A stretch of DNA of 64,000 nt, from contig JAMWZD010000001.1 in NCBI GenBank assembly GCA_024304995.1, positions 193,472 to 257,471 on the forward strand, read 5' to 3'. Under the pieces are notes generated by a model. It had not been told where the DNA came from. It did not search any database and worked only from the letters and a program-made list of their open reading frames with translations. The stretch is from Rickettsiales bacterium. Lineage in GTDB: Bacteria; Pseudomonadota; Alphaproteobacteria; Rickettsiales; UBA998. The position numbers and the translations under genes were made by a program. Shown piece after piece: positions 49,610 to 56,970 of the stretch (position 1 is its first letter; each line of letters begins with the position of its first letter).

Positions 49610-50371
49610 ATGCACCAGAATAACAGAATGACGATATTACGCTTGCTAACATGTTTATTTTTTCTCTCTGCATCTGCACATGCGCAGGATATGGGAGAGT
49701 TTGACCAGTTTTCAGCAGAATTTGATGCATTTGGATATGAAATAGACCCGAATCAGGACACATTCTCTCCTGCGGGGGATCGTTATGCGAAATTCTGCAC
49801 ACCTACCCCGCAAATGCAGTCTTACGCGTATCCAGGCAAGGAATATGTGCATTCAGGCAATTCACTGGCACGCCCTGGCGGAAAATCTCAGTTTGCACAA
49901 GGTGAACGGCTTTATCTGACGGGGCGCATTTTTGACAGTGCGTGCGTGCCGCTGCGGGATGCAAAGGTGGAAATCTGGCATACGGACACAGATGGAGATT
50001 ACCGCATTGCAGATACCTCCGATATTCTGAACCCATACCCGCTTTTTGCTGGCGCAGGGTTTACGCGCACCAATAATTTAGGTGAATTTGAATTTGAAAC
50101 CATTATGCCAGGGGTCGCCAAAATTACGCAACCTCCTATTATTAATGTTCGTGTCTCACACCCTTCCATGCGCACTCCCCTCACCTCCACTATTTATTTT
50201 AAAGGTGAAAACCGCAATGAAAACAGTCTGCGCTATAAAAAACTGAGCGCACAGAACAAAGACCTTGTGACCGCGATCATTCTGCCTTTAAAATCGGATA
50301 ACCTCAATGCAGGCTTCCGCGCCCATCATGACATCACGGTTCGCGCGAGGGATGGTTTCCGCGGATTTTAA
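49610..50371 (+). CDS. exported intradiol-dioxygenase-like protein with lost metal ligands
   Basis: 253 residues. Signal peptide (LRLLTCLFFLSASAHA, cut near 24), a spacer, then an intradiol ring-cleavage dioxygenase-like beta domain: LTGRIFDSACVPLRDAKVEIWHTDTDGDYRI and FTRTNNLGEFEFETIMPG. In active enzymes the iron is held by two Tyr and two His; here only the first Tyr (GDY) is visible, while the usual second Tyr and the H-x-H pair of the PHIH block are replaced (PPIINV). So it probably does not bind iron in the usual way and may be a binding or structural protein of the cell envelope. Confidence 0.78.
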   Translation: MHQNNRMTILRLLTCLFFLSASAHAQDMGEFDQFSAEFDAFGYEIDPNQDTFSPAGDRYAKFCTPTPQMQSYAYPGKEYVHSGNSLARPGGKSQFAQGERLYLTGRIFDSACVPLRDAKVEIWHTDTDGDYRIADTSDILNPYPLFAGAGFTRTNNLGEFEFETIMPGVAKITQPPIINVRVSHPSMRTPLTSTIYFKGENRNENSLRYKKLSAQNKDLVTAIILPLKSDNLNAGFRAHHDITVRARDGFRGF

Positions 50372-50494
50372 ATCAATAACGCATATATAAGATTGCAGGC
50401 ATGTTTTTTCCCGCTTGCAAAAACAGTAAACAGTCTTTATCACATTTGCAGTCAAATTTTATTAACAACATGCTTTAATGCAGAAAGGTGTCTT

Positions 50495-50911
50495 ATGCCA
50501 GTCACTCTTCCCGAAAATTACGAACCTTCTGAAAATGAAGAATATATGAACGAAATGCAGCTTGCTTATTTCAAGAAAAAGCTGACAGACTGGCGCACTG
50601 AATTGCTCAAGGAATCCCGCGAGACGATGGATCACCTGAAAGAGGAAAACTGGCAGGAAGCAGACATTGCAGACCGTGCATCGCTGGAAACAGAAGCGGG
50701 TGTGGAACTACGCACGCGCAATCGTTACCTGAAACTCATTTCCAAAATTGATTCGGCGCTGCGTCGCATTGAGTCTGGCGAATATGGCTATTGCGAAGAA
50801 ACAGGGGATGAAATCGGTCTGAAGCGTCTGGAAGCCCGCCCCGTTGCCACCATGACGATTGAAGCGCAGGAGCGGCATGAACGCATGGAAAAACAATATG
50901 CGGATGATTAA
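50495..50911 (+). CDS. dksA: RNA polymerase-binding protein DksA
   Basis: 138 residues from ATG at 50495, which has AGGTG 6 bases upstream; an earlier in-frame ATG at 50393 adds an unrelated leader. The coiled-coil part has the DxxDxA tip (WQEADIADRAS), and the globular part ends YGYCEETGDEIGLKRLEARPVAT. Only one of the four zinc-finger cysteines remains, which is normal for alphaproteobacterial DksA. It binds RNA polymerase and, with ppGpp, controls stringent response promoters. The next gene starts at its stop. Confidence 0.93.
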   Translation: MPVTLPENYEPSENEEYMNEMQLAYFKKKLTDWRTELLKESRETMDHLKEENWQEADIADRASLETEAGVELRTRNRYLKLISKIDSALRRIESGEYGYCEETGDEIGLKRLEARPVATMTIEAQERHERMEKQYADD

Positions 50912-51210
50912 TGTCTGATGTTCAGCGCGCTTCACTGGAGGCGCGCTGGTTAGAGTTGACCAATTCCCTCCTCCCCGCCTGCGCCAAAGAGCGCAGCTTC
51001 CCTGTCTATCATAATCACTGTTTTCAGCGCATTTTTCTGGATAATGCGTGTGGTGACGTGTGGTATAATATTATTAAAGACCGCCCTGCATATAAACATG
51101 CGCCTGATGACATTCTGCAGCAAGCCGTGGCGCTGGCAGAAGCGGTGTATCACCATCAGCAGGACCTAAACATGCTCAACGCCACCAGCCTGACCTATCG
51201 AGGAAAATAA
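50911..51210 (+). CDS. conserved alphaproteobacterial protein, acetyltransferase-associated
   Basis: 99 residues: LEARWLELTNSLLPACAKERSFPVYHNHCFQRIFLDNACGDVWYNII, then HAPDDILQQAVALAEAVYHHQQDLNMLNATSLTYRGK. The family (pattern HCF.Ri.LD...G..Wyd.i..rPAy..a) stands next to GNAT genes in alphaproteobacteria and is often labelled as GCN5-related itself, but no acetyl-CoA fold is visible. Start and stop touch dksA and the GNAT gene by one base each, so the three form an operon. Confidence 0.75.
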   Translation: MSDVQRASLEARWLELTNSLLPACAKERSFPVYHNHCFQRIFLDNACGDVWYNIIKDRPAYKHAPDDILQQAVALAEAVYHHQQDLNMLNATSLTYRGK

Positions 51211-51656
51211 TGACCTCCATCACCTGCCACCCATATGACGCGCTCAGCAAAGACACGCTATACGCAATATTACAACTGCGCAGCACGGTGTTCGTGCTGG
51301 AACAGGGATGCGTCTATCAGGATGTGGACGGGAAAGACGCAGCGGCGCATCACTGTTTGCTGGAAGAAAATGGCGTGCTGCTTGGCTATTGCCGCATCCT
51401 GCCGCCTGCTATTAAACACGAATATCCTGCCATCGGGCGATATGCACTCCTGCCAGAAGCGCGCGGCAAAGGACTGGGCAGAGCCTTATTTCACTACGCG
51501 ATTGAGCAAACTAGAACACGTCACCCCAACCACCCGATATATATTCAGGCGCAACATTATCTACACTCTTTTTACAGCAGATTCGGCTTTACGCAAGTGG
51601 GGGATATATATGATGAAGCGGGCATTCCGCATGTGGATATGGTGTTGGGTGGTTGA
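51210..51656 (+). CDS. ElaA-family GNAT acetyltransferase
   Basis: 148 residues. ElaA pattern: LYAILQLRSTVFVLEQGCVYQDVDGKD at the N-terminus, the acetyl-CoA loop LPEARGKGLGRALFHYAI at ~85-105, and FYSRFGFTQVGDIYDEAGIPHVDM at the end. ElaA-type GNATs acetylate unknown small-molecule or peptide substrates. Third gene of the dksA operon. The 3' end is joined directly to a transposase remnant. Confidence 0.9.
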   Translation: MTSITCHPYDALSKDTLYAILQLRSTVFVLEQGCVYQDVDGKDAAAHHCLLEENGVLLGYCRILPPAIKHEYPAIGRYALLPEARGKGLGRALFHYAIEQTRTRHPNHPIYIQAQHYLHSFYSRFGFTQVGDIYDEAGIPHVDMVLGG

Positions 51657-51663
51657 AAATTCA

Positions 51664-51889
51664 AGTAAATATGTGCGCTGTAATACTCACACAAATAGTA
51701 TAAAGGGTTACTTCTTTATCTTTAAACGTGGCATATAAGGCGTGTATCAGCATTACAACAGCAAGAACTTGAAGCGTTACCTTGCAGAATTTGATTTTAG
51801 ACATAATGAGCATCATGTTTTGGATATAGAGGCATACCAGCGAAATTATGAAAGGCGTGCCAGAAAAACGTTTAACGTACGCTCAGTAA
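51664..51889 (+). pseudogene. IS1595/ISXO2-like transposase C-terminal remnant
   Basis: The frame reads KYVRCNTHTNSIKGYFFIFKRGI, then TAA at 51736-51738, then GVYQHYNSKNLKRYLAEFDF. This is the C-terminal DDE core of ISXO2-type transposases (HTN.ieG.fs.fKRG..GvYqH.s..hL.RYl.EFdFR). A +1 shift near 51850 then gives KGVPEKRLTYAQ and a stop at 51887-51889, the normal family ending. So the gene has at least one nonsense and one frameshift lesion and has lost its N-terminal part. No inverted repeats of the element are visible. Confidence 0.8.
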
Positions 51890-51991
51890 GTCAAGAAAAA
51901 AATACATATCTTCAAAAGTTTTTTGCAGAAAGCATATAAGAATTTCAGATATAAAAATATAGTGAGTATAATGTTCCTTAGTAAGCAATAT

Positions 51992-52005
51992 TTAGATTAC
52001 TGCAA
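51992..52005 (+). repeat. left copy of a 14-bp direct repeat
   Basis: TTAGATTACTGCAA, identical to 52922-52935 in the same orientation. The pair encloses about 930 bp with the tRNA, the 34-codon ORF and the winged-helix gene. Confidence 0.6.
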
Positions 52006-52041
52006 TTTTTTAAATATCAGCTAGCTTACAAGTGAATAGAA

Positions 52042-52127
52042 TGGTAGGGGCAATGGGATTCGAACCCATAAGACTTGCGCGTCTGCGATTTTAAAGATCG
52101 TTGCGTCTACCATTCCGCCACGCCCCT
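52042..52127 (-). tRNA. leucine-type tRNA with UUA anticodon by position (would read UAA)
   Basis: 86 bases with encoded CCA. Acceptor AGGGGCG/TGCCCCT, Leu-type D arm (GCGGAATGGTAGACGC), long variable arm AGAC-GCGCAA-GTCT and intact T arm ATGGG-TTCGAAT-CCCAT, discriminator A. The anticodon arm ACGAT-CTTTAAA-ATCGC has only one good register, with four pairs and an A-C mismatch at 27-43. Positions 34-36 are then UUA (52094-52092). A normal tRNA-Leu(UAA) would need A at position 35. It is either an ochre suppressor, a decaying copy, or sequencing noise. Confidence 0.75.
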
Positions 52128-52181
52128 AGGTTGTGGGTACAGGAAACGTGAAGTCGGCTTCCTATACCCGTTTTAGTCACC

Positions 52182-52286
52182 CTACCTAGTTGGTAGGCTT
52201 CGATAGTGCTGGATGACGTATTCTAAGATTCCAAAACGAATACGCGTGTAAGCACGCACGAAGACTGGTTTGTCATCTGTGTACAT
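52182..52286 (-). CDS. possible 34-residue small protein
   Basis: ATG at 52286 has AGGAG with 7-base spacing. The frame starts MYTDDKPVFVRAYTRIRFG, ends with RSLPTR and stops at TAG. It is basic, with tyrosines and arginines. It is too short for a family call. It lies just upstream of the tRNA on the same strand and just downstream of an inverted repeat, so both may be on one transcript. Confidence 0.45.
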   Translation of the reverse strand: MYTDDKPVFVRAYTRIRFGILEYVIQHYRSLPTR

Positions 52287-52333
52287 AGATGAACTCCTGT
52301 CTAAAGTGTTGTTTTGAAGCGAATTTGACTATT

Positions 52334-52380
52334 AACTTAGGAAACAGTATTATTAAATACTGTGTGATAGATTCTAAGTC
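52334..52380 (-). promoter_or_regulatory. long hairpin upstream of the small ORF
   Basis: A perfect ACAGTATT-ATTA-AATACTGT palindrome at 52344-52363 lies inside an outer pair ACTTAG / CTAAGT (about 52335-52379). It could be an operator or a leader structure for the 34-codon ORF and tRNA. Confidence 0.45.
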
Positions 52381-52410
52381 GGTGTACGCATCGCAACTTA
52401 GCGCACAACC

Positions 52411-52446
52411 ACCCTCAACACCGCCTTCGACAACTGGTGTTGGGGG
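52411..52446 (-). terminator. hairpin after the winged-helix gene
   Basis: ACCCTCAACACC / GGTGTTGGGGG arms (one or two mismatches) with a 13-base loop, about 10 bases past the stop at 52456. No T tract, so a factor-dependent or processing signal is possible. Confidence 0.4.
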
Positions 52447-52455
52447 TATCTGTAT

Positions 52456-52905
52456 TTAATGTCTCATATCTATGTTCTGGTCTGCAAAATTCGGAACTGT
52501 ATCATTGGATTGGTCTATCTCAATTTCACTTTTCGGAATTTTGGGTTTAAAGGATTCGAGGTAATGTTTGCCGTTATAAGAAACTATATGCCCCTCTGAT
52601 TTAAAACGACTAAGAAGAGAGCTTGCTGTACTCAAAGATATTTCTTCACCTTTAATTTTAGACTTTTCTACTAAATCATTTGTTGAAATACCATATGATC
52701 CTGCTTCTTCTAGTCGATTAAGAACTATTTGTTTTGTAGCTTTTTTTGCTGATGCCTCAACTATACTTCCAGACTCTGCAATAGACAGCATCTTATCCAT
52801 ACCGCGCAGTTCTATTTTTAGTTCAGAAATTTTGCTTTCTAAACTAAGTATTTCATCAACGGTTTTTTGGCGCTCTTCACGCATTAGAGTAAGTTTATTG
52901 GACAT
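52456..52905 (-). CDS. coiled-coil + winged-helix protein, unknown
   Basis: 149 residues. Residues 1-45 form a heptad-like coiled coil (EERQKTVDEILSLESKISELKIELRGMDKML). Residues about 58-120 look like a winged helix (KQIVLNRLEEAGSYGISTNDLVEKS, then STASSLLSRFKSEGHIV and YNGKHYLE). The C-terminal ~30 residues are acidic and flexible. It is probably a dimeric DNA-binding protein. No family is recognised. The right 14-bp repeat lies 17 bases upstream of the start, within its promoter region. Confidence 0.7.
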   Translation of the reverse strand: MSNKLTLMREERQKTVDEILSLESKISELKIELRGMDKMLSIAESGSIVEASAKKATKQIVLNRLEEAGSYGISTNDLVEKSKIKGEEISLSTASSLLSRFKSEGHIVSYNGKHYLESFKPKIPKSEIEIDQSNDTVPNFADQNIDMRH

Positions 52906-52921
52906 AATATCAACTTTTTTA

Positions 52922-52935
52922 TTAGATTACTGCAA
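52922..52935 (+). repeat. right copy of the 14-bp direct repeat
   Basis: Exact copy of 51992-52005. The 256 bases from 52936 to the MBL gene contain only short frames; one reads DENEAAFFKKLAKLAEHKPE without a start and may be a gene scrap. Confidence 0.6.
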
Positions 52936-53191
52936 GACACAATATATAATGTTTTTTGCAACCGCACAACAAAAAGATTAATAACTATCAGATAAAAAAA
53001 TACGCAATCACAATCATTCATAGACATTGCTCACGAACATGAATGAGATGAAAACGAAGCGGCGTTTTTCAAGAAACTTGCAAAGCTGGCAGAGCATAAG
53101 CCAGAGTCAGCCGAAACAAAAAAATTAAAGACTAAATGCTATATTTAGTGGGTGGGTTTTGGCAAGTATACAAGTCCCAATATATTATTCT

Positions 53192-54073
53192 TCACCCCAC
53201 CTTCTTCACCAGCAACTGCTCGCCTAACACATATCGTGTGCCTTCCTGGGCGAAGGTGGTTTTTACGCGGCTTTGTTGTTCAGCCTTCAAAGCGCGTGCG
53301 TCGAGTTCTTCATCGGTGGAGCTGGGGCTGTGATGATACATCAGAATATGTTTCACATTTGCCGCCTCTCCAATGCGCACTGCCTGCTGCCAGGTGGAAT
53401 GCCCCCAGCCTTCATAAGTGTCAAACTCTGCATCATCATAGGTGCTGTCATAAATGAACATGTCTGTGCCACGCACAAAATCTATCAGCTTGTCATCCAA
53501 GCCATCACGCAGATGCTCTACATCCGTAATGTAACATACCGAACGCCCTTTATATTCAATGCGATAGCCTGTAGCGCGGTCTGGGTGGTGCAGCTCAATC
53601 GTATTCACCTCAATGCCTGCATCCAGAAAATCCGTATGGTGCAGCGGTCTGCCTGCATGAAAGTCATGAAATGCCAGTTGAGATTCCAGCGCATCCAGCG
53701 GCACAGGAAAAATAGGCGGGGAAATTAACCGCATCAGCGCTTCGTCAATCTGCATTTCGGGCAGCAAATGCCCTGCCCAGATATCTGCCTTAAAATTGCT
53801 CTGAAACATTTTCTGCATACAACATAGACCAATAATATGGTCAATATGGGTATGAGATAGCAGCAGATGCATATGGTCAAACTCCTGCTTGCCCATATTC
53901 ACAATGCCTGATCCTGCATCCAGTGCAAAGGTCACATCACCGCACTGCACCTGCACGCAGGAGGTGTGACCACCGTAACGCGCCATTTCAGGTTCCGGGG
54001 TTGAAATAGTGCCGCGCACCCCCCAGAAGGTCACAGAAAATTCACGCTCTAGTGATGTCGCCTGCTTCGTCAT
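53192..54073 (-). CDS. MBL-fold metallo-hydrolase
   Basis: 293 residues. Metallo-beta-lactamase motif HTHIDH at 74-79; further ligands in ELHHPDRATGYR, CYITDVEH and HILMYHHSPSSTDEELD. The N-terminus FWGVRGTISTPEPEMARYGGHTSCVQ is that of the RNase Z-like/cyclic phosphodiesterase-like subgroup. The substrate cannot be read off. It is a single gene on the minus strand; the SixA-like gene follows upstream on the same strand, 60 bases away. Confidence 0.85.
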   Translation of the reverse strand: MTKQATSLEREFSVTFWGVRGTISTPEPEMARYGGHTSCVQVQCGDVTFALDAGSGIVNMGKQEFDHMHLLLSHTHIDHIIGLCCMQKMFQSNFKADIWAGHLLPEMQIDEALMRLISPPIFPVPLDALESQLAFHDFHAGRPLHHTDFLDAGIEVNTIELHHPDRATGYRIEYKGRSVCYITDVEHLRDGLDDKLIDFVRGTDMFIYDSTYDDAEFDTYEGWGHSTWQQAVRIGEAANVKHILMYHHSPSSTDEELDARALKAEQQSRVKTTFAQEGTRYVLGEQLLVKKVG

Positions 54074-54136
54074 ATCACTCAGTAAAGCATGGGCTGATTA
54101 ATAATTAGATAATAAGAAAGGAACTCTTTAACTAGT

Positions 54137-54634
54137 TTATGATGATTTCGGGATGATGTAGTCTTTTAATGTGCAGCTATGCGGTTCCAGCGCGTTCCAG
54201 CCAGCCACATCCGCACACATATGCACCATAGTGCAGGGGGTTACCCCCTCCGTCAGTTTGCTGAATTCATATGGCTGGAGCAGATATTGTGCGGTATCCG
54301 TCAATCCTGGGTTATGTGCAATCAGCATTACTTTGTCATAGGCTTCATTCAACTGTGACAAAATTGCAAATATCTCGGTATAAGGTGCGAGATAAAGCAA
54401 TTCTTCAGTCACACATTTAAATTTTTTCTGGGATGCATTATTGATAATCTCCGCAGTTTGCTGGGTGCGCACTGCATCGGACACCAGCACATGTTTCAGA
54501 CCTTCAACAGCGCTACAATGCAATGCTATCTGCTTTGCCTGTGTGCGCCCGCGCTCCGTCAGGTTTCGGGCGTGATCACCTGAAAGATGAAATGCTTCCG
54601 TATGCGCATGTCTTAAAAAAACGATCTCTTTCAT
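54137..54634 (-). CDS. SixA-type histidine phosphatase
   Basis: 165 residues. Starts KEIVFLRHAHTEAFHLSGDHARNLTERGRTQA; the RHxH motif at 8-11 carries the phospho-accepting histidine. Later LKHVLVSDAVRTQQTAEII and VMLIAHNPGLTD complete the histidine phosphatase pattern. SixA removes phosphate from histidine-phosphotransfer proteins. It is divergent from ppk, with an 86-base shared promoter region. Confidence 0.88.
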   Translation of the reverse strand: MKEIVFLRHAHTEAFHLSGDHARNLTERGRTQAKQIALHCSAVEGLKHVLVSDAVRTQQTAEIINNASQKKFKCVTEELLYLAPYTEIFAILSQLNEAYDKVMLIAHNPGLTDTAQYLLQPYEFSKLTEGVTPCTMVHMCADVAGWNALEPHSCTLKDYIIPKSS

Positions 54635-54720
54635 CCTGCAACCTGATTGTGTGATCCAATCAGTTTATGCTATATTAGACAAATCAAAAACGCAAACGCT
54701 TACACGAGGAACCACATTAT

Positions 54721-56862
54721 ATGCAGGACGCAAATGCGCACACACCAGAAGAACGGCAGCGCCGCTATATTAACCGTGAATTATCCTGGATGTCCTTTAA
54801 TGAACGTGTGTTTGGTGAAGCGTTAAATCCGCATGTTCCCCTGCTGGAGCGGGTCAAATTTCTGGCAATTTCTGCCAGCAATCTGGATGAATTTACCATG
54901 GTGCGCATTGCAGGGCTGAAAGATCAGGTGCGTCATAACATTCCAAAAATGAGTGATGACGGGTTGATGCCTAAAGAGCAGATTGAGCATTTATCGCCCC
55001 GCACGCGCAATTTTCTTGAAGCGCAGCAACAATGCTGGCTGGCATTGAAGGATGAGCTGGAAGAAAATGGCATCCATGTGGCAGATGAGGATGAGCTTTG
55101 CGCAGAACGGTGCGCCGCGCTGGAAATGCAGTTCATGGAAGACATCTTCCCTGCTCTTAGCCCGATTGCGATTGACCCCGCACATCCCTTCCCTTTCCTG
55201 CCAAATCTGGGGCTGGCACAATTATTTGATTTAAAACACGCCAAGACGGGAAAACATATGACGGCGGTGCTGCCCATTCCCGCCAAATTGCCGCGCTTCG
55301 TGCCAATAGATGGGAATCATCCGCATAATTTCATGCTGCTGGAAGACATCACATACCGTTTTGCCTCCTTGCTGTTTCCTGGGTATGAGGTGCAGGATGC
55401 AGCGTTGTTCCGCATTGTGCGTGATAGCGATCTGGAGATTGAGGAAGATGCGGAAGATCTGATCGAATATTACGAACATGCGGTGAAACAACGCCGCCGA
55501 GGCAAGGTCATCCGCATAAAAACACTTGCCAATGCGCCGCGCCATCTGGTGAATCTGTTTCTGGAACATATGGATACAGATATTCAGCGCGTGCATGAAA
55601 TGGAAGGCATGGTGGGCTTAACCGCGTTGTTTGAGCTATATAAGCTGGATCGCCCCGAACTGAAATATGCCCCATATCTGGTGCGCTTTCCAGAACGCAT
55701 TAATGAATATGGCGGGGATTGTTTTGCTGCCATTGCTGCGAAGGATATTATTGTCCACCACCCATATGAAAGTTTTGATGTGGTGGTGCAGTTTTTGCGC
55801 CAAGCCGCGCGGGACCCCAAGGTAGTGTCTATCAAGCAAACGCTGTATCGCACATCGGACAATTCACCTGTGGTGAAAGCCCTGATTCGCGCGGCGGAAA
55901 GCGGCAAATCCGTCACCGCGTTAGTGGAATTGCGCGCACGGTTTGACGAGGAAGCGAACATCAAATGGGCGCGGGATCTGGAACGGGCTGGCGTGCAGGT
56001 GGTGTACGGCTTCGTGAACCTTAAAACCCACGCAAAAATTTCTATCGTAGTGCGCAAAGAACATGATAGCCTAACCTCTTACATTCATTTCGGCACAGGG
56101 AATTATCACCCGATCAACGCGAAGATCTACACGGATTTATCATACTTCACCTGCAATAAGGAACTCGCGCAGGATGCACATCATCTGTTTAATTATATTA
56201 CGGGATATGGTGAGCCTTCAAAATATAAACATATCATCACCGCGCCTAATAATATGCGCGCAAAATTGCTGGAAATGATAGACGTGGAAATCAGCAACGC
56301 CAAAGACGGCAAAGGCGGCAGCATCTGGGCAAAAATGAATGCGCTGGTAGACCCGCAACTGATAGACAAGCTCTATGAGGCAAGCAATGCAGGCGTGCAG
56401 ATTGACCTTGTGGTGCGTGGCATTTGCTGTTTGCGTTCACAGGTGAAAGGATTGTCAGAAAATATTCGCGTCAAATCTATTGTAGGGCGTTTTTTGGAAC
56501 ATTCGCGGATTTACTGTTTTGGCAATGGGCAGGAACTGCCACATGCGCAAGCGCTGGTTTATATTGGCTCGGCTGATTGTATGCCCCGCAATTTGGACTG
56601 GCGGGTGGAACTGCTGGTGCCTGTGCTGAACGAGACTGTTCATGCGCAAGTGCTGGAACAGATCATGCGTGCGAACCTGAAAGATAATCTTCACAGCTGG
56701 GAGCAGGATGCAGACGGGCATTATGCCCGCACCGTGCTGAATGACGATGACGTGCCATTTTCAGCGCATCGCTATTTCATAGAAAATCCGAGTTTGTCTG
56801 GTCGCGGGAAGGCGCTCGCACAGGAAAAACGTGCGAAAAAGCGGAAGAAAACTAAGAAGTAA
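54721..56862 (+). CDS. ppk: polyphosphate kinase 1
   Basis: 713 residues, full length. N-domain RYINRELSWMSFNERVFGEA and SASNLDEFTMVRIAGL. Catalytic part: VVSIKQTLYRTSDNSPVVKAL, the phospho-histidine in VNLKTHAKISIV, YIHFGTGNYHP, and the second catalytic histidine in FLEHSRIYCFGNG. It makes polyphosphate from ATP at the membrane. AGGA lies upstream of the ATG. The C-terminus is K/R-rich. A long inverted repeat follows the stop. Confidence 0.97.
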   Translation: MQDANAHTPEERQRRYINRELSWMSFNERVFGEALNPHVPLLERVKFLAISASNLDEFTMVRIAGLKDQVRHNIPKMSDDGLMPKEQIEHLSPRTRNFLEAQQQCWLALKDELEENGIHVADEDELCAERCAALEMQFMEDIFPALSPIAIDPAHPFPFLPNLGLAQLFDLKHAKTGKHMTAVLPIPAKLPRFVPIDGNHPHNFMLLEDITYRFASLLFPGYEVQDAALFRIVRDSDLEIEEDAEDLIEYYEHAVKQRRRGKVIRIKTLANAPRHLVNLFLEHMDTDIQRVHEMEGMVGLTALFELYKLDRPELKYAPYLVRFPERINEYGGDCFAAIAAKDIIVHHPYESFDVVVQFLRQAARDPKVVSIKQTLYRTSDNSPVVKALIRAAESGKSVTALVELRARFDEEANIKWARDLERAGVQVVYGFVNLKTHAKISIVVRKEHDSLTSYIHFGTGNYHPINAKIYTDLSYFTCNKELAQDAHHLFNYITGYGEPSKYKHIITAPNNMRAKLLEMIDVEISNAKDGKGGSIWAKMNALVDPQLIDKLYEASNAGVQIDLVVRGICCLRSQVKGLSENIRVKSIVGRFLEHSRIYCFGNGQELPHAQALVYIGSADCMPRNLDWRVELLVPVLNETVHAQVLEQIMRANLKDNLHSWEQDADGHYARTVLNDDDVPFSAHRYFIENPSLSGRGKALAQEKRAKKRKKTKK

Positions 56863-56868
56863 CATCCT

Positions 56869-56953
56869 CGTCATTCTGAGGCGCAGCCGAAGAATCCAGA
56901 GCTGCTTGCGCCCAGCGGAAAGATGGATTCTTCGCTTGCGCTCAGAATGACGG
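56869..56953. repeat. long dispersed-type inverted repeat
   Basis: Arms of about 30 bases (56869-56898 starting CGTCATTCTGAGGCGC, and 56924-56953 ending CTCAGAATGACGG), a few mismatches, 25-base loop. The 'GTCATTCTGAGCG...CGAAGAATCC' type is a widespread dispersed palindrome. It lies between ppk and a convergent gene and may also end both transcripts. Confidence 0.75.
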
Positions 56954-56970
56954 ACAGCAAATTTCTAACA

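Noticed and set aside
50393-50494. N-terminal extension of dksA
   Set aside because: The extra 34 residues are unlike DksA and the internal ATG has the better ribosome site.
53040-53150. Gene encoding DENEAAFFKKLAKLAEHKPE
   Set aside because: No start codon or ribosome site in that frame; too short to support beyond a possible scrap.
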